Of a stretch of DNA of 64,000 bases, positions 53,101 through 64,000 are shown one piece after another. Position 1 is the first letter of the stretch, and each line of letters opens with the position of its first letter. The notes under the pieces were generated by a model. That model ran no database searches. It was not told the origin of the DNA and was given only the letters and a program-made list of their open reading frames with translations. Source of the stretch: Dipetalonema caudispina (taxonomy: Eukaryota > Nematoda > Chromadorea > Rhabditida > Onchocercidae); NCBI GenBank assembly GCA_013365325.1, contig JABVXV010000217.1:1-64000 (forward strand), in the 5' to 3' direction. A program made the position numbers and the translations under genes.

Positions 53101-56100
53101 TCTTCTAACATAATAGTTTGATTTTCTCTCTCTCTTTCTCTCCCTCTCCCTCTCTTTCTCTTTCTCCCTTACACAATGAATACAATATTTTTTATTTTCA
53201 CAATAAAATTTCAGCAGAAAAGTTTCTTTACAAACTTTAACATTTACCTATGCTTTTCTTTTCTTTTTCTTTCTTACCTTCAAGAATAATTAATGGGTAG
53301 GACGTTGGGGAAAAAAAAAAAACATCGAAATACCCTTATCACTTTTATCATATTTATCATATACTAACTTATATATTCAAAGAGATTCGTTTAAAATACA
53401 TCATAATTATTTGTTTTGATGATTTCAAACGATTTAATTTTGTAATTGTCTCATTTCGAATTTTCATGACTATGATATTCAATTTGCTTGCACATAAAAC
53501 AACCAATTGATTAGTTATCGATTCTGGATATTCAAATTTAATTAAACCAACTAAAAAGGAAATTTTTACCTATGTAACGAATATAAAATTGATATTGAAA
53601 TTCAAAGCAAATGTGATGAATTCATACCTTTCAGCAACACTCTCTTCCAATTACTTCGCTTTGAAATTTATCAAAATCTTTACTCATTTCTGGACATTAT
53701 ACCTGCTTACTCACAATATCTCACCGGACGAATGTGCTTCCATTTTAAAAATGAAAGTGAACGTCTATTTGTAAGTATTCGATTTGAGTATTTCAACGCA
53801 TATTATTTCAAACACCATTTAAAATAATTTTATCACTCATTAAAAGTAAACATTTAATTTTGAAAGATTAAAAAAAAAATGATATCGAACATATTAACAA
53901 ATGAAAAAATGCATACGGATCAAACATATGTAGATGCCAAAGTAAAATGTTCAAATCACCTAATATCCATAAGTAGATTTAAATGTTGTAATTCATTTTA
54001 TGTGATACATTGATATAACATTTATGAAATATTTAGTTCAAAATTAATTTAGCTAAACTATTAAGTTTGCAATTATTTCAGCAAATTTTCAACTATTAAA
54101 TTGAATAATTTTTAATTTAATCAATGTATTATTTCTATTTCACAAAGTTTCTTGGAATTTATACTCAATAATTAGCTAAATTATGTAGTAATTTATTCCT
54201 CATTTTTTCAGCTTTATGATATTTCACGCCAGTTAGATACATTACTATTAGATGGAAAAGCAATAAATGCAGAATATATACAATATTTCGAAAATCCATT
54301 TCGTTATATTACAATGCGTAAAATTAATACGAAAAAATTAAAACGTGGATTGCATTGTTTGGAATCAAATGGTCGCTATTTACTTTTTATATTTGGTGGA
54401 AGTGAGAAAAATTATGGTTATGTATATGCATTTAATGGTAATAATTATTTTCTATTTGTTAAATTAATTATTATTTTTATCAATAAGTGATAGTTTTTTG
54501 AAAAAAAAAAAAATGAAGAGAAAAAAAAAAAGAAGGAAATATTTATTAAAATATCTCAACTTAAAATATAAGAAAATAATTTATTGAAATAAAAAACAAT
54601 TCATATAAATTAGATCAATCAATGAATTAAGGAATATTGAGGGAATTTAAAGTTCATTTTACTCATGGATAATTTAACTATTACTTTGAATGTAAATGAT
54701 TATCAGCTATCAGTTTAATTTTCTCACTTATATCAATAACCCTTTTAGTAAATTGTTAAAAAAAAAAAAAAAAAATACCAACAACTACTTTTTTTCTGTT
54801 TTTTTTTTTTTGTTAACTAATTTTAGCATATCCTATAAAAATATTAAAATTGATGATGAGAAGTGATCCAAGCTCATATCGTCAGGATATTTTTGGTGTC
54901 TCATTTATAACACTCTTTCCATGGATGATAATAAGCACTGATAATTCTTCTACTAATTTAACACTTGATATTGTTAATCCTCATCCATATATGATTGCAA
55001 GAGTTGAAATTAGTTATCATAATGATACAAATGGAGATTTAATTGAAATGATATACAATATTAAACCATACACACATCATATGGTTAATATTTTATAAAT
55101 TTTACAACAAATCAATGAGATTTCTTTTTTTTTTTTTTTTTGTAATTTATTTGTACAAGAATTTTTACAATTTGTATACATTTAAAACTTATTTTAATTA
55201 AACAAATATTCTTAGGTTATCAAATTTTAAATTTAATTTTTAAAAAGATAATTTTTGTTTATTGCTGAAATTAGCAAAGTTTTTTTTTTTTTTCCTCCAG
55301 TTGGAAATGAATAAAATAATGATGACAAAACTTGATGATGCACATAATAATGGTATTTACAAGAGTAATTATGATTCACGAATTATGATAACATCCTCTA
55401 TTCCAATATCTGTCACTCAAAATTGCTTCTTTCATAATAAAATTGGTGACAGTTTTGCAGGTATCTTACATTCATTATTCATTCATTCATGTAATTACAA
55501 TGAAGTTGTTAATACAATGATGTAATTCTAATTTTTAACTTTTATTAAAAAAAAAAAATTTTTTTCAAAATATACACATCGATTAAATTCATATTATTAA
55601 ATTAATATTTCCATTCTTTCCATTTGATATACATATGTCTATCATCTTCATACTAATTATCTCAATAAAAGTTTTTTTTTACGTTTATAACATAATTTTT
55701 TCATAACAACTTTGTTAAATTATTTCGAGCACTTAGTTTCTTTAAATTAAGCAATTATTTTGAAATTAAGAAAACATTTGTCCTTAAACAAAATTGCTAA
55801 GCTTACTAATTGCATTTTCTGCATTTTTCCGTTCTTCCAATTATGCAAAAATAGCCTATAACATACAATATTAATTTAAAATTTCTCAAATTTTAATTTA
55901 AAATGAATTACGGAATTTTTATATTTTTCATTGTATGCAAGAAGAATTGCATATATTTCAGTATTACCACTAACAATGGCTGGCAAGAATTATTCATTTT
56001 CAATACCCAAATCAATAAATAATGATAGTCATGCAATTATATATTTTTTAACATTTAATCAAACAACAAAAATTTCAATCATAGCAAAAGTTAATGAAGA

Positions 56101-59100
56101 AGAAAAATTTTATAATATTGAAGCTGAGGTAAATTTTTCGACAAAATTTTCTACCCCATTCTTTTTCGACAGTTTGATCGTTTCGTCCGTCGTATATTGC
56201 CATCGTTGATTCGATGAATTTTATGCAACATAACTATTGAAACTACATGTGACTAATTAGGGATATTTTATTTAGACTTAAATTAGAACTATTGTAGATT
56301 TTATTTTCTTGTATGATACAATTTTCAATGATTACTACATGGTGAAAAAGTTCGCTGAAAAAGAATTTGCAATTTTTTCTTTGTATTTTTTAAATTTCTA
56401 CTGCTTAAGCCAAAATTTATTATACTTAATGAATTAACTGTTCATTAATAAAAGTATATTTTTGATTTTGAATGAAAATTTTTGTTTGAAAATAGATGCT
56501 ATCACCAAAATAATTGCTATTTAATGGTGCATTATTAATAATTTACAATGAGAAGATATTGGATGAGGGGAATGTTTTTGGGCATACAAAATAACTAATT
56601 AGTTCACTTTTAGATCACCCACTTATTGAACTATGAAATAACCGAATACAAAATTAATGATACATTTAAAATTTTGATTTTTTTATTCGATTAATGCAAA
56701 ATGTTATTGAGAGATAGTTGGAAAATTTTAATCAAAACATACTAAAATATTCTTTTTCTTTTTCTTTTTTTAAAAAATTTCATTTAAATTAGCAATTAAC
56801 TAAAAATCAATAGCTATAAATGTGGAAAATTTAAAATTGTAGCTAATTTTCAAATATTTGTAATTTTAATTTTTTAATAAAATGGTTGAATTTCTTTTTG
56901 ATAAATTTTAGACAGAAAAAAATTCCTCAATTTTTGCGTATTATGGATCCGGTGAAGAATTATCGATGAATTTATGGAGTGATAATCCATTTCAAGTAAT
57001 TATTGCTCTACAACAATTGCTAATAATTCCTGGCAATACTGATATTGAACGTCGTCCAGATTTTGCTTCTACAATGGCAGTTCCTGTACTGCAAAATGGT
57101 CGTATTTATGTTACTATTACTAATTTCTTCTTAAAAATTAATATCAAAAAAAAAAAAAAAAAAGCCATTTATATATGAATTTCCAGTATTATATTATCCA
57201 TTTTTTACTTTCATAATCTTTTTCCAAAGAGTTTTTTCAACAATAAATCATATCGTTAAAAATGATCTTTTAAATTTCCACACAAACATTTGATATGATA
57301 TTAACATAGCATAAAATCATAGTACTGATATTTTATCACAAATTCAATTTTTTTTTTTTTGAATTGTTATAAACATTTTATCAATAATAAACAGTTCATT
57401 GCAATAATTTTATTAAATATTAAATTTTAATATTTTCAGTTTGTTCAATGGAAAAACATAAAGATTGGTATGATTTGCATTATTTGTTTGTAGCACAACA
57501 TGATAATTATTCGGGTTTTTTCACGATGACACCATCAGATACAAAATGTTCATCATATTATGCGGATCTTTTTCCAAGAAAACAACCACTAATCAAGGAG
57601 CAACAACGATTGACATTTGAACCGGCTACTATGAAACATTACTTTCAGCTATCTGCTGAAATTTTCTCCGATTTTTCAACAATTTATTGCAGGTAATTTA
57701 TATCATTTTTATCTGCAACGTTTTTTTTTTTTTTCTCTATTCATTATGATCGATTATTTGTTTTGCTGATATTTTATGTTGTATATCAAATATCTAGTTG
57801 ATAATAAGCGTGAAGTACAATCGTTCAAACTTCTAAATATTATATTTTTGTAATATGAATTAATTCAGAAATGATAATATTCAAATTTATGCTTTTGGCT
57901 CTTCAAATTTGGAAGGTAATTATATCGATTTTGTTCCATCTGTTCTACAGTATGTTACGGGAAGAAGCCATTTTGTTGCTCATCATTATCAAAATTGGGT
58001 TTTGGTAAGCAGAAATTTATAATGTTAAGTGGAATTTTAAATAATCCCATTAACTTAAATAATCTCATTAAAAAAATAATCAAATTTATAAAAGTTTAAA
58101 AATTTCATTTTTCTTTTTTGTTACTGTATTTATCCTTGTTATTATGATGGAAAATGTTTCTTTCTAATAATCGCTTCATACCTATTTTTGACATATTCAA
58201 CTTTACACACCAATATTTTCACTGCATCGATTTGAAAAAAAATTGAATTTCAGCTCAACAAAAAAAAAAAAAAAAAAAAAGGTGACCGATTATTGTTATA
58301 AAGACTTCCAAAAATACGAAATTAGAATAAAAATTGTAATTAAAATAAAAATTATAAAATGGTATTCCTATAAATTTATGATCACTTGTGCTAAATTAAT
58401 TTCTATCAATTCTATCATACTAATCAATTAATTGCATCAAAATCAAAAAAAAAAAAAAAAATATGGACAATTGAGGCAATTCATGGAATATATATCCAAT
58501 TAGCAAAGAATTCAATATGCAAATATTTTGATTTGCCATAATTGTTACAATAAAATTATCCATTTTAGTTAATTAATTAGAAGAAAATTTCTGTAAATGT
58601 GATTGATATTTTTCAGATATTTATGGATAAAGATGCTATAAATGATATTGAAATGGATGGTGTATTCATTGGAGCTAATTATGTATATGAAATGTTAAGT
58701 GCAACTAATTCCGGATATTTTGCATTACAAGCTGTTCATTCAACCATCCGATTACATTACGTACAATCAACGGGACATTACGCAGTTCACGTTTTAAGTG
58801 ATACGCTAGCAAATGGTTTTTATCAATATTTCGTCACACTTAACAGTATGATTTATCAAATTTTTAAAAAATTTTCACACCATTTTTTGATTCCTAACAA
58901 TTTCATTGCAATTTTACAATTTTGACATTAAAAAAAAAAAAATCAAATGCATCATTTTTTTTTTTTAAATAAAAGAAAAAGTTTCTTCTGAAATCTGAAA
59001 ATTTATAATTTGAAAAAAAAAAAGAAGGGAAAATTCATTACTCAAGAATATTTGTAGGATATCCGAATTTGGCTGAAAAAAATGCAATGATTCGAGAATC

Positions 59101-60447
59101 ATCTAATAGAAAGTCGGAATTTGAATTATTTCCAGAATTATCTTCAACTTCTAAAAATATTTTTAAACCAGTTGGAATTGTTGACAGCAATGCAATTGCT
59201 TTAAGCCACAAATTTGTTGCAGATGCAAAAGGTGAGCAAAAATGAATATTGGTATGGAATTAATGAAATTTGAATATTACAAAAGTAACAAAATTTTAAT
59301 TTAGACTATCTTTTAATTAGATTAAAATCTCACTATATTTGTTAGTCTTTTCTGATACAAGTTTAATAGTAAAAATTTGTGAATTTCATAAGCTTTTCCA
59401 CAAAAAATTTAGTCAAAATTTAAATTTATGTTCCATAAATAAGATTTAAACATTTCTTCACTCTGTTCCCGTAAATTTAAACCCAAAAATTACGAATTGA
59501 TGAATGGAAAATAGCCAAATCTATCTGATAATACAAATAATTAAGTGGGAAATCTATAATCTATGCTTCTAAGCCTGACTCAAAAAAAATGGCCATCATA
59601 TAACATGTAATATCTTGGCTACGACAAGATAAGCCTTAAGAATTCTTCCGGCCTAAGAGTTTTTAAGGCCAAATCTATTTGATAATACAAATAATTAAGT
59701 GGGAAATCTATAATCTATGCTTCTAAGCTTGACTCAAAAAAAATGGCTATAACCATCATATGACATGGAGTATCTTGGCTACAACAAGATAGGCCTTAAG
59801 AATTCTTCCGGCCTAAGAGTTTTTAATTCAATCTTAACAGAAATTTTACTGAAATTACATTTTTGTAATTTTGTTCAAGAGTTTTTTTTAAGCCTCTAGA
59901 TATTGCATCAGTCTGACAACAACCATTCATATCATAATTCTGCAATTACAAGTGATGTTGTTAATTAAAATACTGTAAATTAATATGATTGAAAAGAGAT
60001 ATAATATTGATGATTCAATTGTAAAGAAATTTTTAAATTAAAATTTATATTTTGTTTGAAATAGCACTTGTGAAATGACAGATTTCTTCTGAAGCAGTGA
60101 AATATGAAAGCAAAACAATTAAAACTAAGCAAAATTTATCAGTACGCATATTTTCAGTTTCATAACCTTAATTCCACATTGCTAACTTAAAGCATTCAGG
60201 TAATTTTGACATTTAAACGCCAATACGTCAATATTTTTCCTAACAATTTACTCATTCGAACTCGAAAATTTTCTTTGCAGAAAAAGGTAACAAAATTGAG
60301 TGATATTATTAGCTTGAAATAATTGATTAGATTCCAATTAACTTTTCAGATTCTAATATTTCGAATAATACTTTTGAATTAATTTTTAAAATACTTAATG
60401 ATTATAGTAGTATTTTCAACGAATGTACAGATACGAACAAATTATAG
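50169..60447 (+). CDS. Two-module IgGFc-binding-domain-like protein, 19-exon model
   Basis: Exons: 50169-50205, 50269-50328, 50818-51068, 51328-51484, 51729-51892, 52172-52343, 52703-52946, 53635-53770, 54212-54437, 54827-55083, 55301-55460, 55962-56128, 56912-57098, 57440-57692, 57869-58004, 58617-58845, 59058-59231, 60281-60286 (6-nt micro-exon), 60350-60447. The total is 3114 nt, 1037 aa. Module 1 (residues 33-482) and module 2 (483-945) are tandem copies with seven exons each in identical phases. Each reads a beta-rich domain like the IgGFc-binding N-terminal domain: LPVSIVECIFF...GDCFTVIPITMAGNYYSFSI in module 1 and IPISVTQNCFF...GDSFAVLPLTMAGKNYSFSI in module 2, later FIFGGSEKNYGYVYAF and ending near VTLN. 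Many Asn-X-Ser/Thr sites suggest an extracellular protein, but the N-terminus (MLRQFEMLIYFAGFCS) is only a weak signal peptide. The first two exons, the micro-exon and the last exon are the least certain. The family call is from memory of the motif pattern. Confidence 0.72.
53123..53169. repeat. CT-rich microsatellite in intron
   Basis: Interrupted CT and CCCT units in the intron between exons 7 and 8 of the two-module gene. Confidence 0.85.
59515..59826 (+). repeat. Tandem direct duplication of about 154 bp in an intron
   Basis: Copy 1 (59515-59666) and copy 2 (59669-59826) begin CCAAATCTAT and end GGCCTAAGAGTTTTTAA. They differ by a few substitutions and a 6-base insertion in copy 2 (around 59745). 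Each contains CCTTAAGAATTCTTCCGGCC. High identity implies a recent event. It lies in the intron after exon 17 of the two-module gene. Confidence 0.88.
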
Positions 60448-60503
60448 AAAATTTATAGCAAACATATAGTAAAGTTCGAAAAATTAAGAGATCACTGAAA
60501 TTT

Positions 60504-63397
60504 TCAAACAAAAAAATCATTACTGTTGAGAACTGGCATATGAGATATGATCGAAGATTTCGAATGATCAATAGTTGAAGATTCCTCAAGATCACACGGT
60601 GTTCTTCTATCATACTGTAATAGAAAAAGTGTACTTACTGATGATCGATAAACATAAAATTTCAGGAAGTTATAGGCAACATTAAAATTTAGCAAAAATT
60701 AAAATAGAAAATACAAAGTTCGAAATATTAATTTACCTTTGCCATAATTCTATTCTCAACTTCAAAGGGTTTACATACGAATTAGTAGATTGATAATTAA
60801 TGAATACCACTATATTGTCGCCACGTTTAGGATACCAAATAGGTTGTTGTCGTAAAGAATTTGACGACTTCTGATTGCAACTTCGACCAAAACTAGTAAG
60901 ATCGTAGAATCCGTTGCTACCAGTAGCAGTGAAATCAAAGCTCAGGTTTTTTGGCTGGCAATTTGTTAAGTAATTACTCGCTGCTGGATGATTTAAATTT
61001 TGATGTTGAATTCGTTCCATTGTCCTGATAATTGGTATCTGAAAAAAAATTCATCAGAAAACTAAAAAATATTATCCTATCATTCGAAAATATTTATCAT
61101 TCCAAAAGAAAACTACCTTCTAATTTTTTAAAAAATTCTAACTATATTTGAAGTATATTACGATTACATTGTAATTAATTAGTGCTATAAATATTTTCTG
61201 CGAAATTTGAGACAATTCAAATTTTTTCGAAAAATAAAAAAGAAAAAAAGAATTTTGTTACTTGTTGACTAAAAGATTGTATTTACTTGTTTAGATATTC
61301 TTTGTTGTTGCTGTTGATGTTGTTGATTAGCATCATCATCTCTATCATCATTATTATTATCATCATCATCATCATCATCAGCATTATCAATATGATTATG
61401 TATTCGGAGCAAAACGTTGCTTTTTGGATCAAATGAGACTAACGATATTAAATTATTATTTGAGGAATTTGTTCGAGCATTATTTGTTCGAAAATTATCA
61501 GCCAAATTTATCTGTAAATTGAAATCTAAATTGATAATGAGATTTTCGAAATCACTATATAAAGAAAGACATATTAATCTTTTTCTTCAATACGATTTGT
61601 AACAATGATAAGTAATATTCATAGTAATATAATATAAAATTTACTGAACCTCTTCACGTGATAAAATTCGCCTTACTCCTTCGGTTGTTGGCATTTTAAA
61701 ATTTTTCAAACTTCCACTACGATTTACACAACTTGAACTTGTCATTGTTTTTGTTGTTGCAATTTGTGACCTATTTGTTGCATGAATGGTATTTGTAAGA
61801 CCTAAAATGTTATATTCATAAAAAGATGATGAATTTTTCGAAATTCTTATTTGATTAATAAATAATAAAACGATGAATGCTATTAATGTTAACATAGAAT
61901 GTAAATTTTAAAAAATTTCAATCTTTTCCAATCAAACATTTCTAATTAATATGTTTATAAATATGCATAAATTATCAATATTCAATATATGAGAAAGTTT
62001 CACCGAAATTAATACCTGTATTTATAGATTTATCATTTTGTTCACTATGCATATATTTCATTTCTTGATATCCATTTGTGAAATCAGTCATCGATTGTGA
62101 ACGTTTCAAAATAAACGGCTTCTGAAATTTTAAAATTTTGTAAAAAATATGCAAGTACAATTTTAAGCTAAAATACAATTTAAAAATTAACTTTGCTCGA
62201 AATAATGTTAAATTCTTCAAATTCCCACTTTTCCTTAATTCAATTAATGCAAAGAAAAGCAAAAAAAATCGATCAAATTAATTGATTAAATCGAAAATTG
62301 AGAAATAAATTTTCAAAACATTTAGTGTTTGGAAATTAAACTTTCATAATATTTCGAATATGATTTGCAAACCTGAAAATTATTGAAATTTTGATGAGCA
62401 TTGATTGTTTCTCTATAACCTTTTCGTGTAGATTTTTTAGCAGAATGTCTTATATAGCCATTTTCAGGCTTAACAGATTGTTCGCTAACTCTACGATTGG
62501 TTAAATTAATTCCATCCTTTGAATATCTCTGACTGTAACAGTTATTAAGCTGTTATCTTGATAACTAATTAATGAATCAAATTATCAATTGTAGAAATTA
62601 CTAAAATGTATAGAAAAAAATGTTTGTTGTTTGTGCAAACGACAAACGTTTTCATTAGCTTAATTATATAATTAGCACACACTTAAGCTAAATTTCCTTT
62701 AGCAATTGTTAATTAAATGTAAAGCATTTTTCATATCTGATAAATACTTAGCATCACACAATAATCATTTATTATATCCGTCATTGAATTATAGTACTAC
62801 TTGATTACTCTAATACTTGAATATTTTGCCACTTTTCATAATGATTAAAATTAATTTACTCACTTATATTCATTGCTATTATTCACTGTATCATTTGTGA
62901 AATGATCAGTGCGGAATTTTCCATCAGCAATTATATTTGTAATTTGCTTTTCAAACCTAAAATTGCAAGTTAATTAATTTATTCAATAAAAAAATAATTA
63001 ATACTATTTTTTCCATATTCATATGACGATAATTAATGTATTTGAAACCTTTTAAGTTTCTCCTTATGTAGAATTTTTGTTTACCATTGATTGTGCTAAC
63101 TAAATTGGATGAATTAATGAAACAAAATGAAGTTAATTTAGCATTTGACCGATGAAAATTTCGACATTAAAATTACTTGAATAAAATTATAATAGAAATT
63201 TAACAAACTTTTTATTGAAATTTTGTTTTGGGAGGAGAACAATCGACAAAATGATGGAAAGATTAGCCATGAAAATATGCAAAAGAGCTTGGGCACCTTC
63301 AATATGATAATATGGTACCATGCATGATAATTGTATCCAACGAAAATTTGTTAAATTATAATACGATTTGCAAGATGGTGTATATCGAAGGAAAAAG
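60504..63397 (-). CDS. Disordered Asn/Asp/Gln-rich protein, 5' end unresolved
   Basis: Exons (minus order): 63365-63397 (tentative), 62864-62956, 62373-62532, 62016-62121, 61650-61801, 61287-61511, 60737-61038, 60504-60606. The frame is continuous over about 390 residues to TGA. The protein is hydrophilic and low in complexity: FRTDHFTNDTVNNSNEYK, KRSQSMTDFTNGYQEMKY, a seven-Asp run followed by Gln/His repeats (about residues 226-251), then a more ordered-looking part (PIWYPKRGDNIVVFINYQS, about 318-336). No domain is recognised. The last acceptor is read as gatag at 60608-60607; an AG three bases on also fits, and the better-looking ttacag eight bases upstream does not keep the frame. Its stop lies 56 bases from the stop of the two-module gene on the other strand, so the two are convergent. 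No start codon was found; the gene may continue past the window. Confidence 0.6.
63160..63397 (-). other. Open frame behind a good acceptor, possible alternative exon
   Basis: After the acceptor ctttttag-like site at 63398-63399 the frame stays open for about 75 codons: RYTPSCKSYYNLTNFRW, then IEGAQALLHIFMANLSIILSIVLLP, a hydrophobic segment. I use only the first 33 bases as an exon because only a donor after AAATC matches the phase of the next exon. The longer reading could be an alternative exon or part of another gene with a membrane helix. Confidence 0.3.
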
Positions 63398-64000
63398 CTA
63401 AAAATAATTGTAATAATAATAGAAAAAGAAAAAAAAAAACAGCAACAAAATTTTATCCTAATTTAAAAAAGTATAATTGATAAGTTTCAGACGATAACGT
63501 TAAAAAAAGAAAATTAAATATTCGGATTTTATTGTTCAAATAATTATATGTAAAATTCAAAGTTTCAAACTTCAATTTTCCATTTTTTTTTCCATATCAT
63601 ACATTTATAAAAACCAAAAATTTTAAATTTCAAACTTTTCTGCCTATTATTTTTTTTAAAATCACATTTATTATTGGTTTTTAGGATTTTTATAATTCGC
63701 TAAAAGTAAAGATTTCGAATTCCAATTTTTTGTTGTTTCCTTCTTTTCAAGAAATAATAACTTTAATTATATCATACACTCATAAAATGTGAAATTTTCA
63801 AAATGTAATCTTTTTTATTCAATTTCCTTCTTTTAAATTGTGCTTGTTTCGATAATAGTATTTCGAATGATACAATTTACAAGTTATGATATTTTCAGGT
63901 TACATGTTAACCTAAAACAATTATGCCATTATTAAAATATAACAGGCCTATGTATCTTGTTGATTAAATTTGAGCAAAAAAATTGAATAAAAAAGATTAA
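63398..64000. other. Window end, nothing supported
   Basis: AT-rich sequence with poly-A/T runs. It may be intron or 5' flank of the minus-strand gene that ends at 60504. Confidence 0.5.

Noticed and set aside
60416..60613. 65-residue minus-strand frame starting MIEEHRVILRN
   Set aside because: It overlaps the terminal exon of the disordered-protein gene in another frame; the other frame joins the preceding exon and has matching composition.

Overview
The window looks like nuclear DNA from a nematode, most likely a filarial or related spirurid worm. This is inferred from gene content and style, not from a database match. The DNA is strongly AT-rich, with many poly-A/T runs and di- and trinucleotide repeats. 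Genes are cut into many short exons with GT-AG introns. Several start codons lie 13-22 bases after a pyrimidine-AG site, as expected when a spliced leader is added. There are no bacterial-style operons, rRNA genes, CRISPR arrays or recognisable intact transposons.

Layout. 1-11.6 kb is mostly repeat-rich DNA. It holds the last two exons of an unrecognised plus-strand gene (7881-8768) and a possible separate first exon at 3270. 11.6-17.1 kb (minus) is a complete 14-exon glutamate-cysteine ligase catalytic subunit gene (gcs-1/GCLC, 654 aa). A 3.2 kb divergent intergenic region follows. 20.27-25.97 kb (plus) is a complete 16-exon ZYG-11 family gene (790 aa), the substrate receptor of a CUL-2 ubiquitin ligase. 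29.8-37.0 kb (minus) is a complete 7-exon T-box transcription factor gene of TBX20/MAB-9 type (444 aa) with a 4.3 kb first intron. 37-46 kb is a gene desert with microsatellites, a degenerate 32-bp minisatellite and a recurring 10-mer. 46-47.1 kb holds two small candidate genes. 50.2-60.4 kb (plus) is a 19-exon gene built from two tandem copies of a domain resembling the IgGFc-binding N-terminal domain (1037 aa in my model). 60.5-63.4 kb (minus), ending 56 bases from the previous stop codon, is a disordered Asn/Asp/Gln-rich protein gene whose 5' end I cannot fix.

The genes do not form a pathway. gcs-1 makes glutathione, ZYG-11 acts in ubiquitin-dependent cell-cycle control, the T-box gene is a developmental regulator, and the tandem-domain gene is probably extracellular. 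All exon models were read by hand from splice signals, reading-frame continuity and remembered family similarity. The full reading frames of the gcs-1, ZYG-11, T-box and tandem-domain models are divisible by three and close without internal stops. I see no convincing undescribed system. The most interesting items are the duplicated two-module gene with conserved intron phases, a decaying duplicate of an exon at 8.2 kb, a MITE-like foldback element inside gcs-1, and a long hairpin in the T-box intron.
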